A stretch of DNA of 64,000 nt from Aureimonas sp. OT7 (GCF_014844055.1 NZ_CP062167.1:635501-699500); one strand, 5' to 3'; positions 52,679-62,355 are shown, numbered from the stretch's first letter. Made by a program: numbers and translations. Notes: generated from the sequence alone by a model not told the origin.

Positions 52679-53370
52679 GGGTTCACCCGTGCTCTTCTGC
52701 GGTTGATGCGCCGTTCCAGAAAGGCCGCAAGCTGGGCCAGGCTTGAACACAGCACGAAGTACGTTGCCGCAAGGATCGTGAACACTTCGATCGAACGGGT
52801 GATCAGAAGCCCGTTGATGGCGCCGGCAACGTAGGTAATCTCGTTTACGGCAAGCACATACCCGAGGGACGTTTCCTTGATGATCGCGGTCAACTGGTTG
52901 AGAATGCCGGGTACCGCATTGAACAAGGCTTGCGGAAGGATGATGCGCAGCATCATCGACCAGTAGCGCATACCCAGTGCGTTGGCCGCCTCGCCCTGCC
53001 CGCGCGGCAGAGCCTCGATCGCCGCGCGGATCACTTCCGCGAGATAGGCCGTCTGGAAGACGACGATCGATATGACGAGCGACCAGAAGCCGCTGAGCGG
53101 AAAACCGAGCAGGACCGGCAGGAAAAAATACACCCAGAACAGCAGCATCAGCAGCGGCATGCCACGGATCACGTAGACGAATCCCGCAGCCGGCCAGTTG
53201 ATCCAGCGCAAAGGGCTGATCCGCGCGAGCGCCATGAGAACGGCCAGCGGAAAGGTCAGGGCAAGGCTTAGCAACGCAATGACGATCGTCATTGCCAGGC
53301 CGCCAAGAGGCCCTTTCGGATAGTCTCCGATCAGGAAATAAAGCCAGTAATTCTGAATGATCTCAAGCAT
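52675..53370 (-). CDS. Polar amino-acid ABC transporter permease
   Basis: A 231-residue HisM/GlnP-type permease. The EAA loop is YLAEVIRAAIEALPRGQGEAANALG. ATG at 53370 shares a base with the upstream stop (TGATG); a longer frame opens at 53406. It pairs with the permease at 53370-54068. Confidence 0.92.
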   Translation of the reverse strand: MLEIIQNYWLYFLIGDYPKGPLGGLAMTIVIALLSLALTFPLAVLMALARISPLRWINWPAAGFVYVIRGMPLLMLLFWVYFFLPVLLGFPLSGFWSLVISIVVFQTAYLAEVIRAAIEALPRGQGEAANALGMRYWSMMLRIILPQALFNAVPGILNQLTAIIKETSLGYVLAVNEITYVAGAINGLLITRSIEVFTILAATYFVLCSSLAQLAAFLERRINRRRARVNP

Positions 53371-54068
53371 CACTTCGTCCGCAACTTGAATTTTTTGGCG
53401 GACCACGCACCCAGCGCCATCAGGGCGAAGGAGCCGATCAGGTACAGTACGGTCACGACCGCGAAGCTTTCGAAGACACGAAACGTCTGCGTTTCGATCT
53501 GCCGCGCCTGATAGGTCAGTTCGGCGACACCGATAGCTGCCGCCAGCGACGTGCCCTTGAACAGCAGCAATGTCTGATTGATGAGCGGCGGCAGGGCGAC
53601 GCGCCAGGTCTGCGGCAGGATGACCCAGCGCATCGACTGCATGAAGGTAAAGCCCATCGAACGGGCCGCTTCCATCTGTGTGCGCGGAATGGCCCGGATG
53701 CCGCTTCTCATGTCTTCCGACATGTAGGCCGCCGAGTACAGGAACAACGCGATGACCGCGAAGATGAACTCGGGGTTGTTCCTGTTGATGAGCATGTTGA
53801 CGTCGCGGGGCAGGAAGCTCGCTGCGCCGATGTACCAGACGAGGATCTGGACGAGCAGCGGTACATTCCGGTGATAGGCGACATAGGTCGAAGTCACCCA
53901 GGCAAGCGGCTTGATCCCGCTTGCACGAAGTGTCGTGAGGACCGTTGCAAGAAGAACCGCAATGATCCAGGCCGTCGCGAAAAGGGCAAGGGTGTATTTG
54001 ACGCCAGTAATCAGAAATCCCAGATACGGCGCAGTGAACAGCGGCGCGAAATTCAGCTCATAGCCCAT
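53370..54068 (-). CDS. Polar amino-acid ABC transporter permease
   Basis: A 232-residue GltJ/HisQ-type permease with NVPLLVQILVWYIGA and the EAA loop YMSEDMRSGIRAIPRTQMEAARSMG. It begins 12 bases after the binding-protein stop. Confidence 0.92.
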   Translation of the reverse strand: MGYELNFAPLFTAPYLGFLITGVKYTLALFATAWIIAVLLATVLTTLRASGIKPLAWVTSTYVAYHRNVPLLVQILVWYIGAASFLPRDVNMLINRNNPEFIFAVIALFLYSAAYMSEDMRSGIRAIPRTQMEAARSMGFTFMQSMRWVILPQTWRVALPPLINQTLLLFKGTSLAAAIGVAELTYQARQIETQTFRVFESFAVVTVLYLIGSFALMALGAWSAKKFKLRTK

Positions 54069-54080
54069 AGGAAATACCGC

Positions 54081-54905
54081 TCACTCGGCAATGTCACTTC
54101 CCACCACGAAGGTGCGCTTCAGGTCGAACGGGGAGTCTGTCCCGAGCCAGCGGTCGAACAGCTTCTGCGCCGCGCCGGCCTCTTCATATTCCGCCAGGAA
54201 GGCATTCAGCTCGGCGAGAAAGGCGGGGTTTCCCTTGCGAATGGCAAAACCGCTGCGTTGAACGGTGATCGGGGGATCGAGCATGACGGTATTGTCGTTC
54301 TCGCCCAGCCGAAGCTGCAACGCGCGCGCCTGTGTGGTCCGCTGCACCGTTGCATCCACCCGGCCCTGCGCAACGGCCATGAACGTCGTGGTCGCGTCAT
54401 CGAAGGAGACGACCGTCGCGGTGGGATAGGCTTTCTGGACCAACGGCTCCAGGAATGACCCCTTGATGACGGAAACCCGCCGGCCCGCGATATCGTCCAG
54501 GGTCTCCAGCCCCGAATCCTCGATGGCGATCGCCTGAAAACTGTCGGCGACATAGGTGCCACTGAAGTCGACCTGCTCGGCACGCTCCGGACTGTAGCTG
54601 ATCAGGGCAACGAGAACATCGAGCCGCCCCTGCAGCAGTTCGGGCATCCGCGCCTGCGAGGAAACCACCTTGATATCGGCCTCGACACCCAGATGGGCGG
54701 CCATGTCCCGGCACAGATCGACCTCGTAGCCGATAACTTCGCGCGTGGCGGCGTCGAGATAGCCGAACGGCTCAAGATTGTTCAGGACACCGCAGGTGAC
54801 CTTGCCGCGCTCGCGAATGTCGTCGAGCATCTCGGCCTGTGACGCGACCGGCGCCACGACCGCCACGAAGCCGGCCACGGCGAGCGAAACTGAAATACTA
54901 TTCAT
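54081..54905 (-). CDS. Periplasmic amino-acid-type binding protein
   Basis: A 274-residue family-3 solute-binding protein. The Sec signal (ISVSLAVAGFVAVVAPVASQA) is followed by GKVTCGVLNNLEPFGYLD and the family motif EVIGYEVDLCRDMAAHLGV. ATG at 54905 follows GGGAGG. It is first among the transporter genes downstream of the GntR gene. Confidence 0.92.
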   Translation of the reverse strand: MNSISVSLAVAGFVAVVAPVASQAEMLDDIRERGKVTCGVLNNLEPFGYLDAATREVIGYEVDLCRDMAAHLGVEADIKVVSSQARMPELLQGRLDVLVALISYSPERAEQVDFSGTYVADSFQAIAIEDSGLETLDDIAGRRVSVIKGSFLEPLVQKAYPTATVVSFDDATTTFMAVAQGRVDATVQRTTQARALQLRLGENDNTVMLDPPITVQRSGFAIRKGNPAFLAELNAFLAEYEEAGAAQKLFDRWLGTDSPFDLKRTFVVGSDIAE

Positions 54906-54971
54906 AAAACCTCCCGCACTCCCCACCGACGACGCTCCTCCAGCGCGCCGAGGGGATGCTTTTGCTTGTGA

Positions 54972-55670
54972 TCAGAAGCGCAACGACACTTCCCCGTTTA
55001 TAAGGCGCGCCTTGCCACTGATGATGTGGCCCTCGAACGCATCCGACGCCTTCTTCTCATCCCCCTCAAGAAGTCCATCCAGCACACGCTGATGCTCTTC
55101 CCAGGAGCTGGCGAAGGCAGAAGCCGAGTAAAAACTACGGCTCAAAAACAATTTCAGCTCGTCCTCGACCATGGAATTGTATGTTTCCAGCCTTTTATTA
55201 CGAGCACCCTGAAAGACGATCTCGTGAAAGCGGCTATTGATCGTATTATAAAGCAGCGCGTCATCATGATTGACGGCCAATTGCAACTGGCGCTGCAAGT
55301 CCTGCATCTCGTCCAGTTGAGCGCGATTGATCCGCTTTGCGGCCAACCGCGCTGCCGTCCGCGCTAGCCCGGCCCGCAGGTCATAGAGCTCAAGCGCATC
55401 TTCCATCGAAAGCTTGCACAACTTGGCCCCACGATTGGGAACGATGCGAACGATTCCGACCTGCTCCAGCGCGCGAAGCGCCTCTCGCGCGATGTTCCGC
55501 CCCACATTCAGGCGCCTCGCAAGGCGCGCCTCCAGAAGACGCTCGCCCGGCACAAGCTCCCCCCTGTCGAGCATGGCGACAACCTCGCCGCGCACACGCT
55601 CGATCTGCTCGCCGACACTGTCCGCACCACGCGGACCATCCGACTGGTCAAACGGGGAATCTGCACGCAT
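54972..55670 (-). CDS. GntR-family (FCD) transcriptional regulator
   Basis: A 232-residue FadR-type regulator. HTH: LLEARLARRLNVGRNIAREALRALEQVGIVRIVPNRG; FCD domain: LYDLRAGLARTAARLAAKRI and FHEIVFQGARN. ATG at 55670 follows GGAGG. It heads the minus-strand amino-acid-importer operon and faces a plus-strand importer gene at 55917; short palindromes in the spacer suggest control of both. Confidence 0.93.
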   Translation of the reverse strand: MRADSPFDQSDGPRGADSVGEQIERVRGEVVAMLDRGELVPGERLLEARLARRLNVGRNIAREALRALEQVGIVRIVPNRGAKLCKLSMEDALELYDLRAGLARTAARLAAKRINRAQLDEMQDLQRQLQLAVNHDDALLYNTINSRFHEIVFQGARNKRLETYNSMVEDELKLFLSRSFYSASAFASSWEEHQRVLDGLLEGDEKKASDAFEGHIISGKARLINGEVSLRF

Positions 55671-55710
55671 GAGGACCTCCAACGCACAAATCTGTATTCA
55701 GACCTCTGCA

Positions 55711-55724
55711 AAGTGTCAACACTT
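55711..55724. promoter_or_regulatory. Candidate GntR operator
   Basis: The palindrome AAGTGT-CA-ACACTT lies 40 bases upstream of the gntR start. Its length and compact spacing fit FadR-type operators, suggesting autoregulation. Confidence 0.45.
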
Positions 55725-55821
55725 AAGCGAAACATGCTACATATCATGCAGGGATTTACGCCCCTTCACGCCGCGGCACAGGATATCGGCACTGCCACGC
55801 CGATCCCTGAGCGCCCTGAAG

Positions 55822-55840
55822 CTATAGAAGATTTCTATAG
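55822..55840. promoter_or_regulatory. Palindrome upstream of the plus-strand importer
   Basis: Perfect eight-base arms CTATAGAA and TTCTATAG with a three-base spacer, 77 bases before the binding-protein start at 55917. It may be an operator for a regulator of the 55917-62761 cluster. Confidence 0.45.
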
Positions 55841-55916
55841 GTCTGGGAGTTTTCTGTATTTGTTCGGGCCATTTGCCCGCCGTAGAACATGCTTTGACAT
55901 GCAGGGAGGAGCTGTC

Positions 55917-56954
55917 ATGAAAATACTGTCCACCGCCTTTGCCGGCGTGACGATTGCTTTTGTTCCCATTTTTGGACTGACCCCGGGCGCGGTGGCTCAA
56001 ACGACAATGGAAGACCTTGAGGCGGCCGCCACCGCCGAGGGGAAACTCATGATTTACACTTCAAATCATGATGCCGACATGCAGGCCCGGGTGGCGGCCT
56101 TCGAAGCGCGCTACCCTGGCATCCGCGTCGAATATGTTCGCCAGCCGTCGAGCCAGATCTTCACCCGCTTCATCAGCGAGCAGAACGCGGGAGTCACCCT
56201 TGCCGACCTGCTGGCGACAGGCTCCACATCGCTCTATCAGGAAGAGCCTGCCTTGTTCCGCGCGCTGACGGAAGCGGACCTGCCGGTTCTTGCCGACACC
56301 GATCTTCTGGTCGAAGCCGAGAACGACAACTACAAAGTGTTCGTCAACGACCTTCAGAAAGTCACCTACAGCACCAGCGCAGTGAGCCAAGAGGATCTGG
56401 CGGCCCATCTGGCCGAATGGGGGAATTTGTCGGACCCTTTCTGGAAGGGCAACATCGCCCTTGTCGACCCGCGCAATTCCAACAATCAGATGTCCTTCCT
56501 GCTCTACATGCAGGACATTTACGGGGACGAATGGTTCGAAGACTTCATGGCCAACGGGCCGGAGCTGGTCGGAACGGCCTCGTCCGCATCGCAGCAGGTA
56601 GCGGCCGGCGCCTTCAACGTGCTCGTTCCGACCATCCCGGCCCAATCGGCCGCGATCCGCGCGCAAGGGGCGCCCGTCGGACTCTACTCTCCCGCCGGGT
56701 TGAACCACGTGACCGCATCGGGCGCGGCCGTTCCGGTCGACGCCCCGAACCCGAATGCGGGGATGTTGTTCCTCAACTGGATGCTCACTGAAGAGGCTCA
56801 GGCAATCGGCTGCGCGACGGGCGGTCTTCCGAACATCGCCACTCAATCCGCCGAATGCCCCGATCACCTGCCCGAAGAATACAGCCTCGCCCGCGACGTG
56901 ATCCCGGCCGAGGATGCCGCAGCAGTGCTGCGCCTGATCGGCCTTCAGCCTTAG
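55917..56954 (+). CDS. Iron/polyamine-type periplasmic binding protein
   Basis: A 345-residue family-1 solute-binding protein (FbpA/PotD-like group). A Sec signal (LSTAFAGVTIAFVPIFGLTPGAVA) precedes EGKLMIYTSNHDADMQARVAAFEARYPGI. ATG at 55917 follows GGAGG. The Tyr pair of ferric-binding proteins is not evident in the cleft, so an organic anion may be the ligand, as for phosphonate or carboxylate binders in this group. Confidence 0.88.
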   Translation: MKILSTAFAGVTIAFVPIFGLTPGAVAQTTMEDLEAAATAEGKLMIYTSNHDADMQARVAAFEARYPGIRVEYVRQPSSQIFTRFISEQNAGVTLADLLATGSTSLYQEEPALFRALTEADLPVLADTDLLVEAENDNYKVFVNDLQKVTYSTSAVSQEDLAAHLAEWGNLSDPFWKGNIALVDPRNSNNQMSFLLYMQDIYGDEWFEDFMANGPELVGTASSASQQVAAGAFNVLVPTIPAQSAAIRAQGAPVGLYSPAGLNHVTASGAAVPVDAPNPNAGMLFLNWMLTEEAQAIGCATGGLPNIATQSAECPDHLPEEYSLARDVIPAEDAAAVLRLIGLQP

Positions 56955-56963
56955 TTCATCGTC

Positions 56964-56988
56964 CGCCGGGAGGTTCCCCCTCCCGGCG
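56964..56988 (+). promoter_or_regulatory. Hairpin after the binding-protein gene
   Basis: Perfect ten-base arms CGCCGGGAGG and CCTCCCGGCG with a five-base loop lie ten bases after the stop at 56954. No T-run follows; the ATPase gene starts at 57022. Confidence 0.55.
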
Positions 56989-57021
56989 ATCTGACAAAGG
57001 CAACCCGATCACGAGGTGAAC

Positions 57022-58179
57022 ATGAACACGTCCCCGTCCGCGCCCGCGCGCATCGAGATCGTCGATCTCGTCAAGACCTACCAGCGCGAAGGCGGAGCAA
57101 ACCTCACTCCCGTCAACCGGATCAACCTGACCGTCGCGCCGGATGAACTCGTCGTCCTCCTCGGGCCGTCCGGCTGCGGAAAGACCACGCTCCTGCGCTG
57201 CGTGGCGGGCCTTGAGCGTCCCGACGCGGGTGAGATCATCATCAACGGCCGCACCGTCTTCTCGTCACGCAAGGGCATCTATGTGCCCGCCAACCGTCGC
57301 GAGATGTCCTTCGTCTTTCAAACCTATGCGCTCTGGCCGCACATGACGGTCGGGGAGAATGTCGCCTACCCGCTCCTGTCCCGGAACGTGCCGAAACAGC
57401 AGATCGCGGACAAGGTCTCCGCAGTCCTGGACATGGTCGGTGTCGGCGGGCTCGGGAAACAGTACCCGAACCAGATCAGCGGAGGTCAGCAGCAGCGTGT
57501 CGCGCTGGCGCGTGCGCTGGTGTCAGACAGTTCTGTCGTTCTGTTCGATGAGCCTTTGTCGAATGTCGACGCCCAGGTAAGGGCGCAGTTGCGATACGAA
57601 TTGCAGGCCATGCAGAGACGGCTGGGCTTTTCGGGCCTATATGTCACGCATGACCAGTCCGAGGCCATGGAACTGAGCCATCGGGTCGCCGTTCTCGATG
57701 CCGGCGTCATGTCGGCGCTCGGCACGCCGGAGGAAATCTACGACACGCCGCCAAACGAGTATGTCGCGCGGTTCGTCGGCACGGCGAATGTGTGGAGCGG
57801 CACCGTTTCCCAGGCGGAGGAGCACACGATCGGCGTTGCCGTGAACGGGCAGGTCCTGAGCATCGACCGCTCCGTATCCGGCCGTCCCGGCACTCGACTG
57901 AACGATCCTGTATCGGTCGTCGCGCGGCCCGAGCACCTGACGTTGCGCCCCGGCCCCCCGGCAGATGGGGAAAGCAACGCCCTCGGCGGAACGCTGGAGG
58001 CGCGTCTCTTCTCGGGCGCCTATACGGAATACGTCGTTCGGCTCGGTGCCGACCGAAAGGCTGTCGTCTGGGCGCAGGACAGCTCCCGGCTTGGCGGTCT
58101 CTCCATCGGCGATCCGGTTCACCTGACCGCGCCGGCCACGCGCCTGCGCCTGATCGACGCCGCCGGGGCTGACCGATGA
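57022..58179 (+). CDS. Iron/polyamine-type ABC transporter ATPase
   Basis: A 385-residue FbpC/PotA-type ATPase. [37 protein letters not shown] and YVTHDQSEAMEL are intact, followed by a C-terminal TOBE-like regulatory domain from about residue 285. ATG at 57022 is preferred to GTG at 57016 because GAGGTG precedes it. The stop overlaps the permease start by four bases. Confidence 0.94.
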   Translation: MNTSPSAPARIEIVDLVKTYQREGGANLTPVNRINLTVAPDELVVLLGPSGCGKTTLLRCVAGLERPDAGEIIINGRTVFSSRKGIYVPANRREMSFVFQTYALWPHMTVGENVAYPLLSRNVPKQQIADKVSAVLDMVGVGGLGKQYPNQISGGQQQRVALARALVSDSSVVLFDEPLSNVDAQVRAQLRYELQAMQRRLGFSGLYVTHDQSEAMELSHRVAVLDAGVMSALGTPEEIYDTPPNEYVARFVGTANVWSGTVSQAEEHTIGVAVNGQVLSIDRSVSGRPGTRLNDPVSVVARPEHLTLRPGPPADGESNALGGTLEARLFSGAYTEYVVRLGADRKAVVWAQDSSRLGGLSIGDPVHLTAPATRLRLIDAAGADR

Positions 58180-59867
58180 CCGACCGTTTCGCTTTGCCGG
58201 AGCAGCCGCGCCCCAGCCTTTATCCGCTTCTGACGATGGCCTGCGCCACCGTCATCATCGCGCTGCTGGCATTCCCGCTCGGTCGCATGGTCTGGAACCT
58301 CGTGATTGGCGGCGATGGCGGCATCGCACAGGCCGCGCAGGTCTTTACGCAGCCCTGGTTCTGGCCCGTTCTGTTCAACACTCTCGTCATTGTCGGTCTC
58401 AGCACGCTGTTCGCGCTGATCATCGGCGCGACGCTCGCCTGGGTGAATGTGCGAACCGATGCCGGTATCGGCGTCGCCGGCACATTGGTGCCGATCATTC
58501 CGCTCCTGATCCCCAATGTCGCGATGGCCATCGGGTGGGTCTTCATTGCGGCGCCGCGCGTGGGCTTCCTGAACGGGGTCCTGTCCCTACTGCCGGAATG
58601 GATGTCGTTCCAGGTCAACATCTACACCTGGTCGGGGTTGATATTCGTTTATACGATCAACGCCGTTCCCTATGTCTATCTCATCGTGTCCGCCGCGTTG
58701 CGCAACCTCGACCCGGCGTTGGAAGAAGCCGCGCAGGTCAATGGCGCCGGTTTGTTCCGGACCCTGCGCACGGTGTCGATTCCGGCAATTCGTCCGGCCC
58801 TGATTTCCTCGGCCCTTCTCGTCACGATCACGAGCCTCGGCCTCTATTCGATCCCCGGTGTCATTGCCACGACAGCGCGTGTCGACGTGATGACGACGCG
58901 CATCGTCTTTCTGCTCAATCGCGACTTTCCCCCTCGCCTTGCCGAGGCTCAGGCTCTCGGCGTCGTCATGCTGCTCGTCGTCCTCGCCTTGTGGATATTC
59001 GAGATGCGCGCGCGCCGCTCGGGGCAGTTTGCAACGCTGGGCGGGCGCGCCTCCAGCAGTTCCAGGATAGAGATGGGCCTTTGGAAATGGCCGGCGCGCT
59101 GCCTGACCATTGCCTATCTTGCCGCAACATCGGCTCTCCCCGTCATCGCCCTGCTCGTCGTTTCGCTACAGACCTACTGGTCTCCCTCGATCGACGTCAC
59201 AACCTTCAATCTGGCCAATTTCAACCAGGCCCTATTCCTCCATCGCCTGACCGGAACGGCGCTGACCAACAGTCTCTATCTGTCCGCCGTCGGTGCCCTC
59301 GTCGCCATGGGGATCGCGGTGATCGTCGCGATCTACGCCGTCAATCGATCCAGCGCGTTCAGCGCGTTCGTCGACGGTGCAGTGAAGTCGTCCGCCGCCA
59401 TTCCGAACCTTATCCTGGCGGTGGGCTTTCTCGTCGCCTTCAGCGGCGCTCCCTTCTTCCTGTCGGGCACCACCACGATCCTGCTCCTGGCCTTCATCGT
59501 GATGTACATCGCCCCGGGCTCGATCGCAGCGACCGCCGCCATCAATCAGGTCGGCAAGGATCTCCGCGAAGCCTCTCTGACAAGCGGCGCCGACGATGGA
59601 CGGACGGTCCGGAAGATTATCGTTCCGCTCGCCTTCCCCGGCTTCGTCGCCGGTACCGCCATCGTCTTCGTGCACATGATGGGCGATCTCTCCGCCGCCG
59701 CACTTCTGGCTGGCCCCAACAATCCCGTGGTCGGCTTCGCGATCATGTCGATTTGGGAAGCCGGAACCTTCGGCGTCCTGGCTGCCCTCTCTGTCTGCCT
59801 GTGCGTCGTCAACATGGGCACCGTGGCCCTCATGTTCGGCCTCGGCCACCTCATCCGCCGGCGCTGA
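58176..59867 (+). CDS. Iron-type ABC permease with two fused permease domains
   Basis: A 563-residue FbpB-type protein in which two six-helix permease units are joined. EAA loops appear in each half: EEAAQVNGAGLFRTLRTVSI near residue 190 and REASLTSGADDGRTVRKIIV near residue 465. This fused form is normal for the FbpB family. It overlaps the ATPase stop by four bases. Confidence 0.93.
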   Translation: MTDRFALPEQPRPSLYPLLTMACATVIIALLAFPLGRMVWNLVIGGDGGIAQAAQVFTQPWFWPVLFNTLVIVGLSTLFALIIGATLAWVNVRTDAGIGVAGTLVPIIPLLIPNVAMAIGWVFIAAPRVGFLNGVLSLLPEWMSFQVNIYTWSGLIFVYTINAVPYVYLIVSAALRNLDPALEEAAQVNGAGLFRTLRTVSIPAIRPALISSALLVTITSLGLYSIPGVIATTARVDVMTTRIVFLLNRDFPPRLAEAQALGVVMLLVVLALWIFEMRARRSGQFATLGGRASSSSRIEMGLWKWPARCLTIAYLAATSALPVIALLVVSLQTYWSPSIDVTTFNLANFNQALFLHRLTGTALTNSLYLSAVGALVAMGIAVIVAIYAVNRSSAFSAFVDGAVKSSAAIPNLILAVGFLVAFSGAPFFLSGTTTILLLAFIVMYIAPGSIAATAAINQVGKDLREASLTSGADDGRTVRKIIVPLAFPGFVAGTAIVFVHMMGDLSAAALLAGPNNPVVGFAIMSIWEAGTFGVLAALSVCLCVVNMGTVALMFGLGHLIRRR

Positions 59868-59899
59868 CCGTTCAATCCACACCAATTGGAGCTTCAACA

Positions 59900-60565
59900 A
59901 TGACCATCATACGCCGCAGTTTCACCCGCCCGGACCCGGAGATCGTCGCCGCCGTCGGCAAATACTCGACCGCGACCATTCATGAGGCGCAGGGTCGCCT
60001 CGGCGCCGTGGACAGCGCCATCAAGCCGATCAAGCCGGACGTCCATGTGTTCGGAACCGCGATAACCGCCCAGTGTCACATCGGCGACAACCTGATGATC
60101 TTCGAGGCGATCAACTGCGCCCAACCCGGCGATATTCTCGTTCTCAGCGCCGGAAACAATCCCCAGCAGGGCGGGTTCGGTGACGTGCTGGCATCCGCCT
60201 GCATGGGGCGCGGGATCAAGGCGCTGATCATCGATGCGGGGGTCAGGGACGGACGCGGCCTGCGCAAATCCGGATTCCCTGTCTTCTGCCTCGGCCTCAG
60301 CATCAAGGGAACCTCCAAGGAAACACTGGGATCGGTCAATCAGCCCGTGGTGATCGGAGGCGAACTCATCTCCCCCGGCGATATCGTCGTGGCTGACGAT
60401 GACGGCGTGGTCGTGGTGCGCAAGGACCCCGTCGAACTCGCCGCCGCGTGCCAGCGGCGCGAGGATGCGGAAGCCGCCATGATCGAGTCGCATATGCGGG
60501 GCGTCCTCACCTTCGACGAGCGATACGAGTCCATCCGGAACAAGGGAGCGACATACGTCGACTGA
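59900..60565 (+). CDS. RraA-like 4-hydroxy-4-methyl-2-oxoglutarate / CHA aldolase
   Basis: A 221-residue RraA-fold class II aldolase. The core GGFGDVLASACMGRGIKAL with ALIIDAGVRDGRGL carries the active-site Arg and metal-binding Asp found in HMG/CHA aldolases, and VADDDGVVVV closes the domain. The family releases pyruvate from 4-carboxy-4-hydroxy-2-oxoadipate-type acids. ATG at 59900 follows GGAG. It lies between the importer and a LysR gene, so a tricarboxylic or keto-acid substrate is likely for the importer. Confidence 0.88.
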   Translation: MTIIRRSFTRPDPEIVAAVGKYSTATIHEAQGRLGAVDSAIKPIKPDVHVFGTAITAQCHIGDNLMIFEAINCAQPGDILVLSAGNNPQQGGFGDVLASACMGRGIKALIIDAGVRDGRGLRKSGFPVFCLGLSIKGTSKETLGSVNQPVVIGGELISPGDIVVADDDGVVVVRKDPVELAAACQRREDAEAAMIESHMRGVLTFDERYESIRNKGATYVD

Positions 60566-60652
60566 CGCATCCCCGTTGATACGCTCCGGTTGATTTTGAG
60601 CTCCGGCACGGTTCCCTATGCGTGGGCCGACACTCACATTGCAGCGGGAGCC

Positions 60653-61606
60653 ATGCTGGACCTCAGACGACTGAAATACTTTGCGGCGATTGCGCAGCAT
60701 GGCTCGATGGCCGCGGCTGCCAGGGCGCTGAACGTAGCCCAACCGGCACTCAGCCATCACACGGCCGAGCTGGAGCGTACCATCGGCTTTCCCTTGTTCG
60801 AGCGGCTTCCGCGCGGCGTCAAGCTGACAGAGGGCGGACGCCTGCTTCTCGACCACGCGCTCATCATACTGGCGCAGGTCGCGGAGGCCGAGCAGGCGGT
60901 CCGGGCGCATCGCAAGCCAGCCAAGGCCCATGCCATGGTCAGGCTAGGCCTGCTCCCGTCCTGGTCCGCGATCTACGGCGATGAGATCCGGCGCGTGGTC
61001 GGCTCGCTCTACCCGGACCTGTCAGTGCTTATTTTCGATCTGCGGCATGACGAAGCCATACGCATGATCACAACGGAGGAGGTCGATCTGGCGGTGGTCC
61101 TGGAAGCGGGCGAGGACGCCGAACTGATGGAGGCGCTGGCGTGCGAGCAGATGTACGCCGTCAGTTCATCCGTACTGCCACCGACAATGAGTCTGGCCCA
61201 GCTCAGTGCCCATCATCTCGTGCTGACGACGCGGATGCATCCGGACCATCGTACGCTGCACGAGCACGCCCACAAGACCGGTGTCCCGTTGCGGATCATA
61301 CTGGAGGTGGACGGGCAGAAGACCCTCGTGAAGGCCCTGGTACAGGGTCTCGGGGTGGGGGTTATGAGCAAGAACGGCGCGCGAGCGGAGATAGAAGCCG
61401 GGATTCTGCACGCATCGGCGGTCACCGAGCCTCGGCTCACCCGTTCGATCTTCCTGCAAAGATCGGCACGTACACGCCTGGAATTTGCCCGGGAGTTTCA
61501 TCGCCTCATCAGGTCGGTCGCACGGAACGGCCCCGGCACGATAAGGCAAGCCAACACTGGAGAAACACGTTGCTCAGAAATCCAAACGCAATCCGGGAAA
61601 AGCTGA
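60653..61606 (+). CDS. LysR-family transcriptional regulator
   Basis: A 317-residue regulator. The N-terminal HTH (LDLRRLKYFAAIAQHGSMAAAARALNVAQPALSHH) is complete and followed by a substrate-binding domain. It is co-directional, unlike most LysR genes, and its last 37 bases overlap the next gene. It probably controls the importer, RraA-like and HpaI-like genes. Confidence 0.92.
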   Translation: MLDLRRLKYFAAIAQHGSMAAAARALNVAQPALSHHTAELERTIGFPLFERLPRGVKLTEGGRLLLDHALIILAQVAEAEQAVRAHRKPAKAHAMVRLGLLPSWSAIYGDEIRRVVGSLYPDLSVLIFDLRHDEAIRMITTEEVDLAVVLEAGEDAELMEALACEQMYAVSSSVLPPTMSLAQLSAHHLVLTTRMHPDHRTLHEHAHKTGVPLRIILEVDGQKTLVKALVQGLGVGVMSKNGARAEIEAGILHASAVTEPRLTRSIFLQRSARTRLEFAREFHRLIRSVARNGPGTIRQANTGETRCSEIQTQSGKS

Positions 61607-62355
61607 ACGCCGGAAACTGCGTGACAGGCACCGCCATCTATTCCTATTCCCCCAACATGGTCGAAGCCGCCGCTTTCAGCGGAATAGACTTCGTGCGGAT
61701 CGACAGCGAACATGCGTGGCGGCGCGATGAATCGATGGAGCACATGATCCGCGCGGCCCTTCTTGCGGGTGTCACACCGATTGTCAGGATCGATCGGGAC
61801 GATGCTTACCTTCCGCGCAAGGCTTTTGAAATCGGCGCCGGCGGGATCGTCGTGCCCAACGTCTGCACGGCCGACGATGCCAGCCGGATCGTCGAGGATG
61901 CCCGCTTTCCCCCTCTGGGTCGACGCGGCCTCGGCAGCCTCTGCCTGTCCGGGGAATGGGGGAACCGCAAGACGCGCGAATGGGTGGAGTGGAGCAATGG
62001 GGAACCTTTGGTCGGCATCATGATCGAGCATGTCGACGCTCTTGAGAATCTCGACGCCATAATGGCCGTTCCGGGCATCGATTTCGTTCTCTTCGGTCCG
62101 GGAGATTTCGGTGTTTCGTTGCGGAGCTGGGACGCCGACTATATAGATTCGGAGACCCGGAAGGCTTTGGCGCAAACCGTTGCGTCCGCAAGGTCCAACG
62201 GCAAGCATGTGATGTTCGGCGTCGGCATGGACGATGCAGCCGTGGAACATCATGTGTCGAGCGGCATCGACATGCTCGAATTTTCGCATGATGTCGTCAT
62301 CTTTCGCCAGGCGCTGGAAGCAAAGGTAAGACGGTTCGCTGAAGCCCGGCGCTGA
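61570..62355 (+). CDS. HpcH/HpaI-family class II aldolase
   Basis: A 261-residue pyruvate-type aldolase. Key parts are VRIDSEHAWRRDES, the Arg in PIVRIDRD, the metal-binding Glu in IMIEHVDALENLD and FVLFGPGDFGVSL. The TTG at 61570 has GGAG eight bases upstream; initiation lies inside the LysR gene. It forms, with the RraA-like gene, a pair of aldolases in one cluster. Confidence 0.88.
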   Translation: MLRNPNAIREKLNAGNCVTGTAIYSYSPNMVEAAAFSGIDFVRIDSEHAWRRDESMEHMIRAALLAGVTPIVRIDRDDAYLPRKAFEIGAGGIVVPNVCTADDASRIVEDARFPPLGRRGLGSLCLSGEWGNRKTREWVEWSNGEPLVGIMIEHVDALENLDAIMAVPGIDFVLFGPGDFGVSLRSWDADYIDSETRKALAQTVASARSNGKHVMFGVGMDDAAVEHHVSSGIDMLEFSHDVVIFRQALEAKVRRFAEARR

